Source of the DNA: Pseudomonadota bacterium
Lineage (GTDB): Bacteria > Pseudomonadota > Gammaproteobacteria > Burkholderiales > Burkholderiaceae_C
Reading direction: 5' to 3'
NCBI GenBank assembly: GCA_021846025.1
Contig: JAJZDV010000008.1
Span: 1-43,036 of the forward strand
DNA: 43,036 nt
Every line of letters begins with the position of its first letter. Positions within the stretch are counted from its first letter, which is position 1. Position numbers and translations under genes: made by a program. This document shows positions 13,205 to 21,440 of the stretch, in pieces. The notes beneath the pieces are model-generated. The model was not told the origin of the DNA and did not search any database. It saw only the letters and a list, made by a program, of their open reading frames with translations.

Positions 13205-15466
13205 TTACACGGTTCCCCGCACGCAGTCGATGCAGTAGCGCCCGCCATTCGGCCCGTCGTCCTCCACCAAACCGTGGATGTCGGTGGCGAAGCCCGGGAA
13301 TTGGCGGTTGAAATCGCGTGCAAATTGCAGGTACTGCACGATCTTGCGGTTGAAGCGCTCACCCGGGATCAACAGTGGAATGCCCGGTGGGTAGGGTGTG
13401 AGCAGCGCCGTGGTGATACGCCCTTCCAACTCGTCGATCCCCACACGCTCGATGTCGCGGTGCGCCATCTTGGCATAGGCCTCGGTGGGGGTCATGGCAG
13501 GTTGCAGGTCCGACAGATACATCTCGGTGGTCAGCCGGGCCACGTCGCTGGCCTGGTAGGCGGTGTGGATGCGCTGGCACAATTCCCGCAGGCCGACGCG
13601 CTCGTAGACCGGATGGTTGGCGACGAATTCCGGCAGGATGCGCCACAACGGCTGGTTGCGGTCGTAGTCGTCCTTGAACTGCTGCAGCGCAGTCACCAGG
13701 GTGTTCCAGCGGCCCTTGGTGATGCCGATCGTGAACATGATGAAAAAGCTGTAGAGCCCCGTCTTCTCCACGATGACCCCGTGTTCGGCGAGGAATTTGG
13801 TGACGATGGCCGCCGGAATACCGGTTTCGCTGAAGCTGCCGTGCAGGTCGAGGCCAGGGGTGATGACCGTCGCCTTGATCGGGTCGAGCATGTTGAAGCC
13901 CGGCGCCAGCTCGCCGAAGCCATGCCACTGGGCCTGCGGCCCGAGCAGCCAGTCTTCGCGCGCACCAATGTCTTCCGGCGCCAATTCGTCGGGTCCCCAG
14001 ACCTTGAACCACCAATCGTGGCCGAACTCTTCGTCCACCTTGCGCATGGCGCGGCGGAAGTTCAATGCCTCCAGAATGCTCTCATCCACCAACGCTGTGC
14101 CGCCAGGCGGCTCCATCATCGCCGCGGCCACGTCGCATGAGGCGATGATGGCGTATTGCGGCGAGGTCGAGCTGTGCATCAGGTAGGCCTCGTTGAAACG
14201 TGGCCGGTCAAGGCTGCGGGTCTCGGAATCCTGCACCAGGATTTGTGACGCCTGACTCAACCCCGCCAGCAGTTTGTGGGTGGACTGGGTGGAAAAGACC
14301 ATCGCCTCTCGGGTTCGCGGCCGCCCCTGGCCAATGGCGTGCATGCCGGTGTAGAACGGATGAAAGGTGGCGTGCGGCAGCCAGGCCTCGTCGAAATGCA
14401 GGGTGTCGATATAGCCGTCGAGCATCTGCTTGATGGTGTCGACGTTGTAGACCACGCCGTCGTAGGTTGACTGCGTGATGGTCAGCACGCGCGGCTTGAC
14501 TTTGCCGGCCAGGTGCGCCGTCAACGGGTTGGCGGCGATCTTGCGCTCGATGTTCTCAGGCTCGAACTCGTTGCGCGGTATCGGGCCGATGATGCCGTAG
14601 TGGTTGCGCGTGGGCGTGAGGAAAACCGGCAGCGCGCCCGTCATGATGATGGCGTGCAGCACACTTTTGTGGCAGTTGCGGTCCACCACCACAACGTCGC
14701 CCGGCGCCACGGTGGAATGCCACACCATCTTGTTCGAGGTCGAGGTGCCGTTGGTGACGAAGAACAGATGGTCGGCATGGAAGATGCGCGCCGCATTGCG
14801 CTCGGACGCCGCCACCGGACCGGTGTGGTCCAGCAGTTGCCCGAGTTCGTCCACCGAGTTGCACACATCGGCGCGCAACAGGTTTTCGCCGAAAAACTGG
14901 TGGAACATCTGCCCCACCGGACTTTTCAGGAACGCCACGCCGCCGGAATGGCCGGGGCAATGCCAGGAGTAAGACCCGTCAGCCGCATAGCCCACCAGGG
15001 CACGAAAAAACGGCGGCGCCAGCGAATCCAGATAGGCCTTGGATTCGCGGATGATGTGGCGCGCGACGAACTCCGGCGTGTCCTCGAACATGTGGATGAA
15101 GCCATGCAGTTCGCGCAGGATGTCATTCGGAATGTGGCGCGAGGTGCGTGTTTCACCGTAGAGGTAGATGGGAATCTCGGCGTTGCGAAAACGAATTTCT
15201 TCGATGAACTTGCGCAGCGTCTGCAGCACCGGGGCTTCGGCATTCACCTCGGCAGAGGCGAACTCCTCGTCGTCGATGGACAGGATGAAGGCGCTGGCGC
15301 GTGACTGCTGTTGAGCAAAGCTGGAGAGATCGCCAAAACTGGTCACGCCCAGCACTTCGACACCCTCGGCCTCGATGGCCTGTGCCAGCGCGCGAATGCC
15401 CAGACCCGAGTTGTTCTCGGAGCGGAAGTCCTCGTCGATGATGACGATGGGGAAACGAAAGCGCAT
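13205..15466 (-). CDS. Orn/Lys/Arg decarboxylase (PLP fold type I, AdiA/LdcC class)
   Basis: A large basic amino acid decarboxylase of 753 residues, the length of E. coli AdiA (755). An N-terminal response-regulator-like wing domain (~1-130) is followed by the PLP core with SWHCPGHSGGVAF, VVVDRNCHKSV and THFDEAW-like LHFDEAWLPHA. The PLP-binding lysine lies in STHKLLAGLSQAS (~res 397). A C-terminal domain contains PYPPGIPLLIPGE. The reaction is amino acid to polyamine or diamine plus CO2, consuming a proton. Which of lysine, ornithine or arginine it uses cannot be told safely by eye. The ATG at 15466 has CGGAG about 8 nt upstream. The gene is transcribed alone; neighbours on both sides are on the other strand. 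Confidence 0.92.
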   Translation of the reverse strand: MRFRFPIVIIDEDFRSENNSGLGIRALAQAIEAEGVEVLGVTSFGDLSSFAQQQSRASAFILSIDDEEFASAEVNAEAPVLQTLRKFIEEIRFRNAEIPIYLYGETRTSRHIPNDILRELHGFIHMFEDTPEFVARHIIRESKAYLDSLAPPFFRALVGYAADGSYSWHCPGHSGGVAFLKSPVGQMFHQFFGENLLRADVCNSVDELGQLLDHTGPVAASERNAARIFHADHLFFVTNGTSTSNKMVWHSTVAPGDVVVVDRNCHKSVLHAIIMTGALPVFLTPTRNHYGIIGPIPRNEFEPENIERKIAANPLTAHLAGKVKPRVLTITQSTYDGVVYNVDTIKQMLDGYIDTLHFDEAWLPHATFHPFYTGMHAIGQGRPRTREAMVFSTQSTHKLLAGLSQASQILVQDSETRSLDRPRFNEAYLMHSSTSPQYAIIASCDVAAAMMEPPGGTALVDESILEALNFRRAMRKVDEEFGHDWWFKVWGPDELAPEDIGAREDWLLGPQAQWHGFGELAPGFNMLDPIKATVITPGLDLHGSFSETGIPAAIVTKFLAEHGVIVEKTGLYSFFIMFTIGITKGRWNTLVTALQQFKDDYDRNQPLWRILPEFVANHPVYERVGLRELCQRIHTAYQASDVARLTTEMYLSDLQPAMTPTEAYAKMAHRDIERVGIDELEGRITTALLTPYPPGIPLLIPGERFNRKIVQYLQFARDFNRQFPGFATDIHGLVEDDGPNGGRYCIDCVRGTV

Positions 15467-15512
15467 GATGGACTCCGATGAAAGATAGGCTTACGCCCCA
15501 GGTGAAGCGCGA

Positions 15513-15543
15513 AGTGTAGAAAAATCCCATGAACACAAGTCAA
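15513..15543 (-). promoter_or_regulatory. Candidate promoter of the decarboxylase gene
   Basis: On the minus strand a -35-like TTGACT (15538-15543) is followed after 19 bp by TACACT (15513-15518). The -35 is a strong match, but the spacing is long. It lies about 47 bp upstream of the start codon in the 94-bp divergent gap shared with the NfeD-like gene. Confidence 0.3.
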
Positions 15544-15560
15544 AACCTCGGGACACGATC

Positions 15561-16034
15561 ATGATGAGTACCCCCGTTCAATGGTGGATCATCGCCGCCG
15601 TGCTGGTCGCGCTGGAACTCGCCAGCGGCAGTTTCTATCTGCTGATGCTGGCGGTTGGCGCCACGGCCGGGGCGCTGGCGGCGCATCTGGGCCTTGGCAC
15701 CGCCTGGCAATGGGTTGCCGCAGCGGTGGTCGGGGCCGGCTTGATCGCTGTGCTCTACACCCTGCGCAACAAAAGCGTCAAGACGGCGCCGCAGGCTAAC
15801 CGCGACATCAACCTCGACATCGGCTCCGTCGTGCAGGTCAGCGCCTGGGACGCCAACGGCGAGTCCCGCGTGCGCTACCGTGGCAGCGACTGGAGCGCGC
15901 GCTTTGGCGGCCGAGGCGAAGCACTGCCGGGCCAGTACCGCATTCATGCGATGGACGGTAACACCCTGGTTCTGGAGCCGCTGGCAACGGGCCATGACGC
16001 CACGCATGCACAATCGGGGGCGGATTCGGCCTGA
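15561..16034 (+). CDS. NfeD-like membrane protein
   Basis: A 157-residue protein with two or three hydrophobic segments in the first ~75 residues (WWIIAAVLVALELASGSFYLLML, then AWQWVAAAVVGAGLIAVLY; parts quoted). A C-terminal OB-fold-like domain of ~70 residues contains GSVVQVSAWDANGESRVRYRGSDWSARF. This is the short form of NfeD, without the N-terminal serine-protease domain. NfeD proteins are typically encoded next to SPFH proteins and are thought to work with them in membrane organisation; that gene follows here after 78 bp. The start could be the ATG at 15561 or the next one at 15564. Confidence 0.88.
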   Translation: MMSTPVQWWIIAAVLVALELASGSFYLLMLAVGATAGALAAHLGLGTAWQWVAAAVVGAGLIAVLYTLRNKSVKTAPQANRDINLDIGSVVQVSAWDANGESRVRYRGSDWSARFGGRGEALPGQYRIHAMDGNTLVLEPLATGHDATHAQSGADSA

Positions 16035-16112
16035 CGGCCGGATTGCGACCCCGACCTCAAGCGGTCGCCGGCCGACGGCCTGCGCCCTGTCTTTCACAAC
16101 TGGAGAGCTGCC

Positions 16113-17018
16113 ATGGAACTGGCCATCATCCTGGTGATCATCGCCGTCATCATCGTCTCGCGCGGCGTGAAGGTGGTGCCACAGCAGCATGCCTGGGTGG
16201 TGGAACGCCTGGGCAAGTACGACCGTACCCTGGCGCCGGGTCTGAGCTTCATCGTCCCCTTCATCGACCGCGTCGCCTACAAACACATGCAGAAAGAGGT
16301 GCCGCTGGACATCGCCAGCCAGATCTGCATCACCCGTGACAACACCCAGCTCACGGTCGACGGCATTCTGTATTTCCAGGTGACCGATCCCATGCGTGCC
16401 AGCTACGGCTCGTCCAACTACGTGCTGGCCATCTCGCAACTCGCGCAGACCACGCTGCGCTCGGTCATCGGCAAGCTCGAGCTCGACAAGACCTTCGAGG
16501 AACGCGATTTCATCAACCACAGCGTGGTGTCCGCCCTGGATGACGCGGCCATGAACTGGGGCGTGAAAGTGCTGCGGTACGAAATCAAGGACCTGACGCC
16601 ACCCGGCGAAATCCTCCATGCGATGCAGCGCCAGATCACCGCCGAACGGGAAAAGCGCGCCGTCATCGCCACCTCCGAAGGCGCGCGGCAGCAGCAGATC
16701 AATCAGGCCGAGGGCGAGCGCCAGGCCTTCATCGAACGCTCCGAAGGTGAACGCCAGGCCGCCATCAACCGCGCCCAGGGGGAAGCGGCCGCCATCGAAG
16801 CTGTGGCCACCGCCACCGCGCATGCGCTCGAGGTGGTGGCAGCCGCGATCGGCAAACCCGGTGGCATCGAGGCTGTGCAGCTCAAGGTGGCACAACAAGG
16901 TCTGGAGGCCTACGCCAACGTCGCCAAAGCCAGCACCACCCTCATCGTTCCCAACGACATGAGCCAGGCCGCCGGGCTCATTGCCTCAGCCATGACGGTG
17001 CTGAAGAAAACCCAGTGA
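16113..17018 (+). CDS. SPFH domain protein (paraslipin / QmcA-like stomatin)
   Basis: A 301-residue membrane-anchored protein. An N-terminal hydrophobic stretch (LAIILVIIAVIIVSRGV) is followed by the SPFH/Band-7 domain (~20-190) with VVPQQHAWVVERLGKY, PFIDRVAYKHMQKE, DGILYFQVTDP and ELDKTFEERD. A long Ala/Glu-rich coiled-coil region (~190-260, EGERQAFIERSEGERQAAINRAQGE; parts quoted) comes next, then the conserved SLIVPNDM-like TLIVPNDMSQAAGL end. Such proteins oligomerise into inner-membrane scaffolds. Strong similarity runs over its length to E. coli QmcA (YbbK). GGAGAG precedes the ATG. It is preceded by an NfeD-like gene, as usual, and overlaps the next gene at GTGA. Confidence 0.94.
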   Translation: MELAIILVIIAVIIVSRGVKVVPQQHAWVVERLGKYDRTLAPGLSFIVPFIDRVAYKHMQKEVPLDIASQICITRDNTQLTVDGILYFQVTDPMRASYGSSNYVLAISQLAQTTLRSVIGKLELDKTFEERDFINHSVVSALDDAAMNWGVKVLRYEIKDLTPPGEILHAMQRQITAEREKRAVIATSEGARQQQINQAEGERQAFIERSEGERQAAINRAQGEAAAIEAVATATAHALEVVAAAIGKPGGIEAVQLKVAQQGLEAYANVAKASTTLIVPNDMSQAAGLIASAMTVLKKTQ

Positions 17019-17872
17019 GCAACACGGCACCATCCGTGAACGCGACGCACGCCCAGGCCACGAGCACCGGTTGCGGCCGCGGCGGCGCCCTTGTTGCGCT
17101 GATGGAGCCTGACCCGACGCGCAAAGTCTCCTGGGTGCTCGCCTTGCGTGATGCCTTGCATGCCGGGCGCTTGGCGTTGGACCCGTCTGCGGTCCTGCAG
17201 CCCCCGCCGGCCAGCGCCCTCCCCGGCCGACCGGCCCGTCCGGAGTTGATGCCTGCGCAGCAAATGCCCCGGCGCAACGCCAGCCACCTGCCGGGCCGCG
17301 CCACGCTGCTCCACGCCATCACCCACATCGAGTTCAATGCCATCAATCTCGCGCTGGATGCGGCCTGGCGTTTCGCCCATCTGCCGCAAGACTACTACCG
17401 CGACTGGCTGCTCGTGGCTGCCGAAGAAGCCGAACATTTCACCCTGCTGCGCGAGCACCTGCACAGCATCGGCCACGACTACGGCGACTTTCCGGCCCAC
17501 AACGGCCTGTGGGATATGGCGGAAAAAACCGCCTCCGATCTCCTCGCCCGCATGGCCCTGGTGCCCCGCACCCTGGAGGCGCGCGGCCTGGACGTGAACC
17601 CCGGCATCCGCGCCAAGATCGCTGCCGCTGGCGATCAGCGCGGCGCGGCGATTCTCGATCGCATCCTGGCCGACGAGATCGGCCATGTCGCGATCGGCAA
17701 CCGCTGGTACCGCTGGGCTTGCGAGCGTGCGAACCGAGACCCGATCACTGCGCATGACGAACTTGCCGCCCAGTTCAGTGCGCCGCGCATGAAACCGCCG
17801 TTCAACCGCGAGGCGCGTCTGGAAGCCGGTTTCACGCTTGAGGAACTCGACCGGCTTGAAGTCGACAGATAA
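17015..17872 (+). CDS. DUF455 ferritin-like domain protein
   Basis: A 285-residue protein with a predicted four-helix, ferritin-like fold. Likely di-iron ligands are E106 (HIEFNAINLALD), E138/E140 and H141 (AAEEAEHFTLLREH), and E221 with H224 (LADEIGHVAIGNRWYRW). DUF455 members are related to the MiaE/rubrerythrin-like fold, and their reaction is not established. The start is the GTG at 17015, whose last two bases are the first two of the SPFH gene's TGA stop, so the two genes appear translationally coupled. The N-terminal ~25 residues are Ala/Thr/Ser-rich and may not be conserved. After the stop comes a 194-bp gap containing a 7-bp inverted repeat. Confidence 0.82.
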   Translation: MSNTAPSVNATHAQATSTGCGRGGALVALMEPDPTRKVSWVLALRDALHAGRLALDPSAVLQPPPASALPGRPARPELMPAQQMPRRNASHLPGRATLLHAITHIEFNAINLALDAAWRFAHLPQDYYRDWLLVAAEEAEHFTLLREHLHSIGHDYGDFPAHNGLWDMAEKTASDLLARMALVPRTLEARGLDVNPGIRAKIAAAGDQRGAAILDRILADEIGHVAIGNRWYRWACERANRDPITAHDELAAQFSAPRMKPPFNREARLEAGFTLEELDRLEVDR

Positions 17873-17897
17873 CCGCTGGCGCCGCTGTCAGCGTCTG

Positions 17898-17929
17898 CCG
17901 ATCGATCTCGGCGACCGCCGGGCGATCGG
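17898..17929. repeat. Inverted repeat downstream of the DUF455 gene
   Basis: CCGATCG at 17898-17904 is repeated in inverted orientation (CGATCGG) at 17923-17929, with an 18-nt spacer. It sits 25 bp after the DUF455 stop and 138 bp before eamA. No T-run follows. It may be a weak terminator or an operator; neither can be decided from sequence. Confidence 0.35.
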
Positions 17930-18066
17930 TCCCGGCCTCATGCCCAGTTGATGTCGGATCAGGTCAGCAAGCGTTGTCGATCCTGCGCAAGGCCTGTGGC
18001 CCACTCATCGCGTCGTTGCGCTGCCTCGGACTACGATGACGAGCCACGCTTCTTCAATCCGCTCCC

Positions 18067-18945
18067 ATGCGCCTGCGCCATACCCTTCTCGCCCTGCTCA
18101 CGGTCACGATCTGGGGCTTCAACTTCGTGGTGATCAAGATCGGACTGCAGGGCATGCCGCCGTTGTTTTTCACCACCCTGCGTTTCACCTTCGCCGCGCT
18201 GCCCTTGGTGTTCTTCGTTGCCCGCCCGACCGTGCCGTGGCAGTTGTTGGTCAGTTGGGGGTTGGCGCAGTTTGCGGTGCAGTTCGGCTTGTTGTTCGTC
18301 GGCATGAAGCTGGGCATGCCGGCGGGTTTGTCGTCGCTGGTGATTCAGTTGCAAGCGTTTTTCACCATCGGGCTGGCCTGGTGGCTGCTGGGCGAGCATG
18401 CGCGCTTCACGCAGTTGTTTGGCGCCGGCATTGCGTTGCTGGGCATGGGCGTGGTGGCCTGGCATCTGGACACGCCATCCACCTTCATCGGCCTGCTGCT
18501 GGTGGTGGGGGCGGCCTGCTCCTGGGCGGCGGCGAATGTGCTGACCAAGCGCATGCAGGTGGTGAACCCGATGTCGCTGGTGGTTTGGGGCAGTCTGGTT
18601 GCGGTGCCGCCGCTGTTGGTCATTTCCGCGCTGGTGGAAGGGCCGCAGGTGATGTGGGCTGCGCTGCTGGCGATGAACACCATGTCGTGGATCACGGTGT
18701 TGTTCCAGTCCTACCCGAACACCCTGTTCGGCTTCGGCATCTGGTCGATGTTGATGCGGCGGTACCCGGCCTCGCAGGTTGCTCCGTTTGCCTTGCTCGT
18801 TCCCGTGGCCGGCATGGTGTCGGGTTCGCTGGTGCTGCACGAAGGCATGCAGCCCTGGAAGCTCGTCGCCGGAGCGCTGGTGCTGGCAGGGCTGGCGCTG
18901 AACCAGTTTGCGGCGCGCTTGCGCGGCTGGATGCAGCGAGCCTGA
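18067..18945 (+). CDS. eamA: O-acetylserine/cysteine exporter EamA (DMT superfamily)
   Basis: A 10-TM drug/metabolite transporter of 292 residues. It follows E. coli EamA (YdeD, 299 aa) closely along its length: LLALLTVTIWGFNFVVIKIGL at the start, RFTFAALPLVFFVARP, GMPAGLSSLVIQLQAFFTI, AACSWAAANVLTKRM and the end APFALLVPVAGMVSGSLVLHE (parts quoted). In E. coli the protein exports cysteine and O-acetylserine; the same substrates are inferred here. No good Shine-Dalgarno is visible before the ATG. It stands alone, with ~190 bp upstream and a convergent marC gene downstream. The 124-bp gap holds only weak hairpins (CCACG/CGTGG and CAAGGC/GCCTTG). Confidence 0.85.
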   Translation: MRLRHTLLALLTVTIWGFNFVVIKIGLQGMPPLFFTTLRFTFAALPLVFFVARPTVPWQLLVSWGLAQFAVQFGLLFVGMKLGMPAGLSSLVIQLQAFFTIGLAWWLLGEHARFTQLFGAGIALLGMGVVAWHLDTPSTFIGLLLVVGAACSWAAANVLTKRMQVVNPMSLVVWGSLVAVPPLLVISALVEGPQVMWAALLAMNTMSWITVLFQSYPNTLFGFGIWSMLMRRYPASQVAPFALLVPVAGMVSGSLVLHEGMQPWKLVAGALVLAGLALNQFAARLRGWMQRA

Positions 18946-19069
18946 GCTTGCAGCTGATCCCCACGGCCGGGGCGTGGCGTGAACGCGAGTCAAGGCGCCG
19001 GCACCGTTGCAGGCCTTGGCTGCTGTGCCCCATCCGGGTATCGGCGACGCGGAGTTTCGCGGTTCAGGG

Positions 19070-19666
19070 TCAATGCATGAAGTAGGTGCGCAGCCCGCCC
19101 AGCAACATATTGACAGCGATCGCGGTAAGGATCAGGCCCATGAGCTTTTCGCCGGCACGCATGACCGAATCGCCCACCCATTTCAGCAGGGTTTCGGCCA
19201 TCAGCAGCAAGCCACCGGTGATGGCGATGGCAGCGCTCAACGCGGCCACCCAGGTCCACATTTGTCCGGGTTGGCGCGAGGTCAGCAGCAGCACCGTGGC
19301 CAGCGCTGAAGGCCCCGCCAGCAAGGGTACGGCCAGCGGGAACACCATCGGCTCCTTGCCGTCGCTGCCGCCGAAGATTTCGGACGTGGTGGAAAAGATC
19401 ATCTTGATGGCGACCAACAGCAAAATCACGCCGCCGGCCACTTCCAGCGCCGGCTGGCTCAGGCCCATGATGCGCAGAAAGCCCTGCCCGCCCCACATGA
19501 AGGCCAGCAGCACCACATAGGCGATACCGATTTCGCGCAGCGCCACGGGCAGCCGGCGCTGCTTCGGCAACTGCCGCATGATGGCGATGAAAAACGGCAG
19601 ATTGCCGAAAGGATCGAGGATCAGCAACAGCAGGATCAAGGCCGATCCGAAGTCGTTATGCGCCAT
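19070..19666 (-). CDS. MarC family integral membrane protein
   Basis: A 198-residue, six-TM protein of the MarC/UPF0056 family. The real start is the ATG at 19666 (MAHNDFGSALILLLLILDPFGNLPFF), preceded by AGGACT; the longer track ORF reads back into xerD. Typical features are the LDPFGNLPFF motif in TM1, AFMWGGQGFLRIMGLSQPALEVAGGVILLLVAIKM (part of it conserved as GG.ILL..A..M), FPLAVPLLAGPSAL in the middle and a C-terminal TAIAVNMLLGGL. The family's transported substrate is not known; the early claim of a role in antibiotic resistance was not upheld for E. coli MarC. It lies 10 bp after xerD, likely the end of an ogt-xerD-marC operon. Confidence 0.92.
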   Translation of the reverse strand: MAHNDFGSALILLLLILDPFGNLPFFIAIMRQLPKQRRLPVALREIGIAYVVLLAFMWGGQGFLRIMGLSQPALEVAGGVILLLVAIKMIFSTTSEIFGGSDGKEPMVFPLAVPLLAGPSALATVLLLTSRQPGQMWTWVAALSAAIAITGGLLLMAETLLKWVGDSVMRAGEKLMGLILTAIAVNMLLGGLRTYFMH

Positions 19667-19676
19667 GGATGAAGTC

Positions 19677-20738
19677 CTAGCCGCGGGGATGATGGTGTGC
19701 GTGCAGTTGCTTGAGCCGTTCACGCGCGACATGGGTGTAGATCTGCGTGGTGGAGATGTCGGCATGGCCGAGCAGCAATTGCACCACGCGCAGGTCGGCG
19801 CCGTGGTTGAGCAGATGGGTGGCGAAGGCATGGCGCAAGGTGTGGGGCGAAAGCGGTGCGTCGATGCCGGCGTGCAGCGCGTGACGCTTGAGCAGGGTCC
19901 AGAACATCTGCCGCGTCATGCCGCTGGCAGCGCGCTTGCCGGCGAGGCCACTGCGTCGGGTGATGAACAGAAAATCGCTGTTGCCCTGACCCAGCAAGGC
20001 GGGTCGAGCCTCGCGCGCATAACGTTCCAGCCAGAATGCAGCTTGCTCACCGAACGGCACCAGCCGGTCCTTGCCGCCCTTGCCGGCCACGATGCGCACC
20101 ACCGCATCGGCCAGGCTCAGGTGCACGGCCTTGAGCGCCACCAGTTCGCTCACCCGCAGACCACTGGCGTAGAGCAACTCCAGCATGGTGCGGTCGCGCA
20201 GGCCAAGCGGCGTGTTCGCATCCGGCGCCAGCAACAGGGCCTCGACCTGAGCTTCGCTCAAGGCCTTGGGGCGCCGAGCCTGTTCGCGCGCACGCTCGAG
20301 CTTGAGCGTGGGGTCGTCGTCGCGCAAGCGCTCGCGCAGCGTCCAGTGAAAATAGCGTCGCAAGGCCGCAAGGCGGCGGTTGGACGCCGTGGCCTTGCTG
20401 CCGGCGAAACGCGCGGCGAGATAGGCCAGGACGTCGGCCTCTGCGGCGGCGTGCAAGCCCGGTTTGTCGGCAAGAGCCAGCCAGCGCGCGAACAGGGTCA
20501 GATCGCTGCGGTAGGCCGCCAGGGTGTTGGTGGACAGGCCGTGTTCCAACCAGAGGGCGTCGCAAAAGCGCTGAATACTGTCGATACAGGCGGCGGGCGC
20601 TTGCGGCCAGTCCGGGTGCGCAGTCTGGCGGCCGCGGCGGCGCATGACCGTCGTGGCTTCGGCGGCGGCGCTGGACATCGGGCCCGTCGACCGTGCGGTG
20701 CCTGCGCTCGAGACTGCCGCGGCTCCGGCTTCAGTCAT
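19677..20738 (-). CDS. xerD: Site-specific tyrosine recombinase XerD
   Basis: Partner of XerC in resolving chromosome dimers at dif. The N-terminal SAM-like core-binding domain has [26 protein letters not shown]. The catalytic domain carries all six residues: Arg in ASGLRVSEL, Lys in GKGGKDRL, His-x-x-Arg in [22 protein letters not shown], His in [11 protein letters not shown] and the nucleophile Tyr in QIYTHV. I start at the ATG at 20738 because it overlaps the ogt stop (ATGACTGA), giving 353 residues. XerD normally has ~300, so the first ~50 residues (Ala/Arg-rich) may be untranslated and a start at 20645 (MRRRGR) is a real alternative. Assignment to XerD over XerC rests on overall resemblance. 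Confidence 0.92.
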   Translation of the reverse strand: MTEAGAAAVSSAGTARSTGPMSSAAAEATTVMRRRGRQTAHPDWPQAPAACIDSIQRFCDALWLEHGLSTNTLAAYRSDLTLFARWLALADKPGLHAAAEADVLAYLAARFAGSKATASNRRLAALRRYFHWTLRERLRDDDPTLKLERAREQARRPKALSEAQVEALLLAPDANTPLGLRDRTMLELLYASGLRVSELVALKAVHLSLADAVVRIVAGKGGKDRLVPFGEQAAFWLERYAREARPALLGQGNSDFLFITRRSGLAGKRAASGMTRQMFWTLLKRHALHAGIDAPLSPHTLRHAFATHLLNHGADLRVVQLLLGHADISTTQIYTHVARERLKQLHAHHHPRG

Positions 20739-21336
20739 AAACCGCTCCACAAGGCTGGCTTTGCACCACCTCGCCGGTTGCCGCAGCCAGCGCATGCACG
20801 GCTTGTTCCGTACCGTTGGCTGGCAACCCCTCGTGCCGCAGCAGCCAGCGTTTGATGCGCAACAACTCACCAGCGGCATCGGTCGAATGGGCAAAGCCTC
20901 CCAAGCCCGCAGCGGCGACGATGCGGTGGCAGGGAATCACCGGCGCATAAGGATTGGCACCACAAGCCTGGCCCACGGCGCGCGCTGCAGTCTCGAGTTG
21001 CCGCGCAGCCTGGCCATAGGTGCGCGTGGTGCCGCAGGGAATCTCGCTCAGCAAGGCCCAGACGCGACGCTGGAAGGCGGTGCCGGCTGGGCTCAGTGGC
21101 AAGTCGAAACGATGGCCAGAATCGCGGCAGTAGGCTTGCAACTGCGCCTGCACCTCGCACGCCAGCGGGGTCAGCGCGGCCCTCGGTGGCGTCGCCGCCG
21201 GCAGGTATTCGAGGGCGAGCACTTCGGTCTCGGAGCAGCGCAGGCCGAGCTTGCCGAAAGGCAACGCGAGCACAGCGTCCCAACGGGGATGTGCTGGCTG
21301 GGCGACGCGTTGCGGCACGTGGTTTGAGGCTGGCAT
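20731..21336 (-). CDS. ogt: Methylated-DNA-[protein]-cysteine S-methyltransferase
   Basis: Suicide repair protein that removes alkyl groups from O6-alkylguanine and O4-alkylthymine. It is 201 residues long. The acceptor is C136 in VIPCHRIV, followed by GLGGFAHS. The helix-turn-helix region reads FQRRVWALLSEIPCGTTRTYGQAA, and the conserved Asn hinge is in ANPYAPVIPCHR. No zinc-binding N-terminal Ada domain is present, so it is Ogt-like. The ATG at 21336 has no Shine-Dalgarno, but a TAGCAT hexamer lies exactly 6 nt upstream, which may mean a leaderless transcript. The stop overlaps the xerD start; ogt next to xerD is a recurrent pairing in Burkholderiales. Confidence 0.94.
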   Translation of the reverse strand: MPASNHVPQRVAQPAHPRWDAVLALPFGKLGLRCSETEVLALEYLPAATPPRAALTPLACEVQAQLQAYCRDSGHRFDLPLSPAGTAFQRRVWALLSEIPCGTTRTYGQAARQLETAARAVGQACGANPYAPVIPCHRIVAAAGLGGFAHSTDAAGELLRIKRWLLRHEGLPANGTEQAVHALAAATGEVVQSQPCGAVYD

Positions 21337-21342
21337 GGCTCG

Positions 21343-21348
21343 ATGCTA
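21343..21348 (-). promoter_or_regulatory. Possible -10 element immediately before ogt
   Basis: On the minus strand TAGCAT ends 6 nt before the ogt ATG. If used, the transcript would start at or next to the start codon. The -35 region (3 of 6 matches) is weak, so this is tentative. Confidence 0.25.
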
Positions 21349-21440
21349 GTCGCCTGGCGGACGCTTGGCTGCAGGTCCGGTCCATCAGCGCGAGCATTGC
21401 AGGACCGAGTCTTCGGAGACGGGGATGAAGCTTGCTCGGT

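Noticed and set aside
15540-16898. 452-aa antisense frame opposite the NfeD and SPFH genes
   Set aside because: A shadow frame; the plus-strand genes carry conserved domains and ribosome sites.
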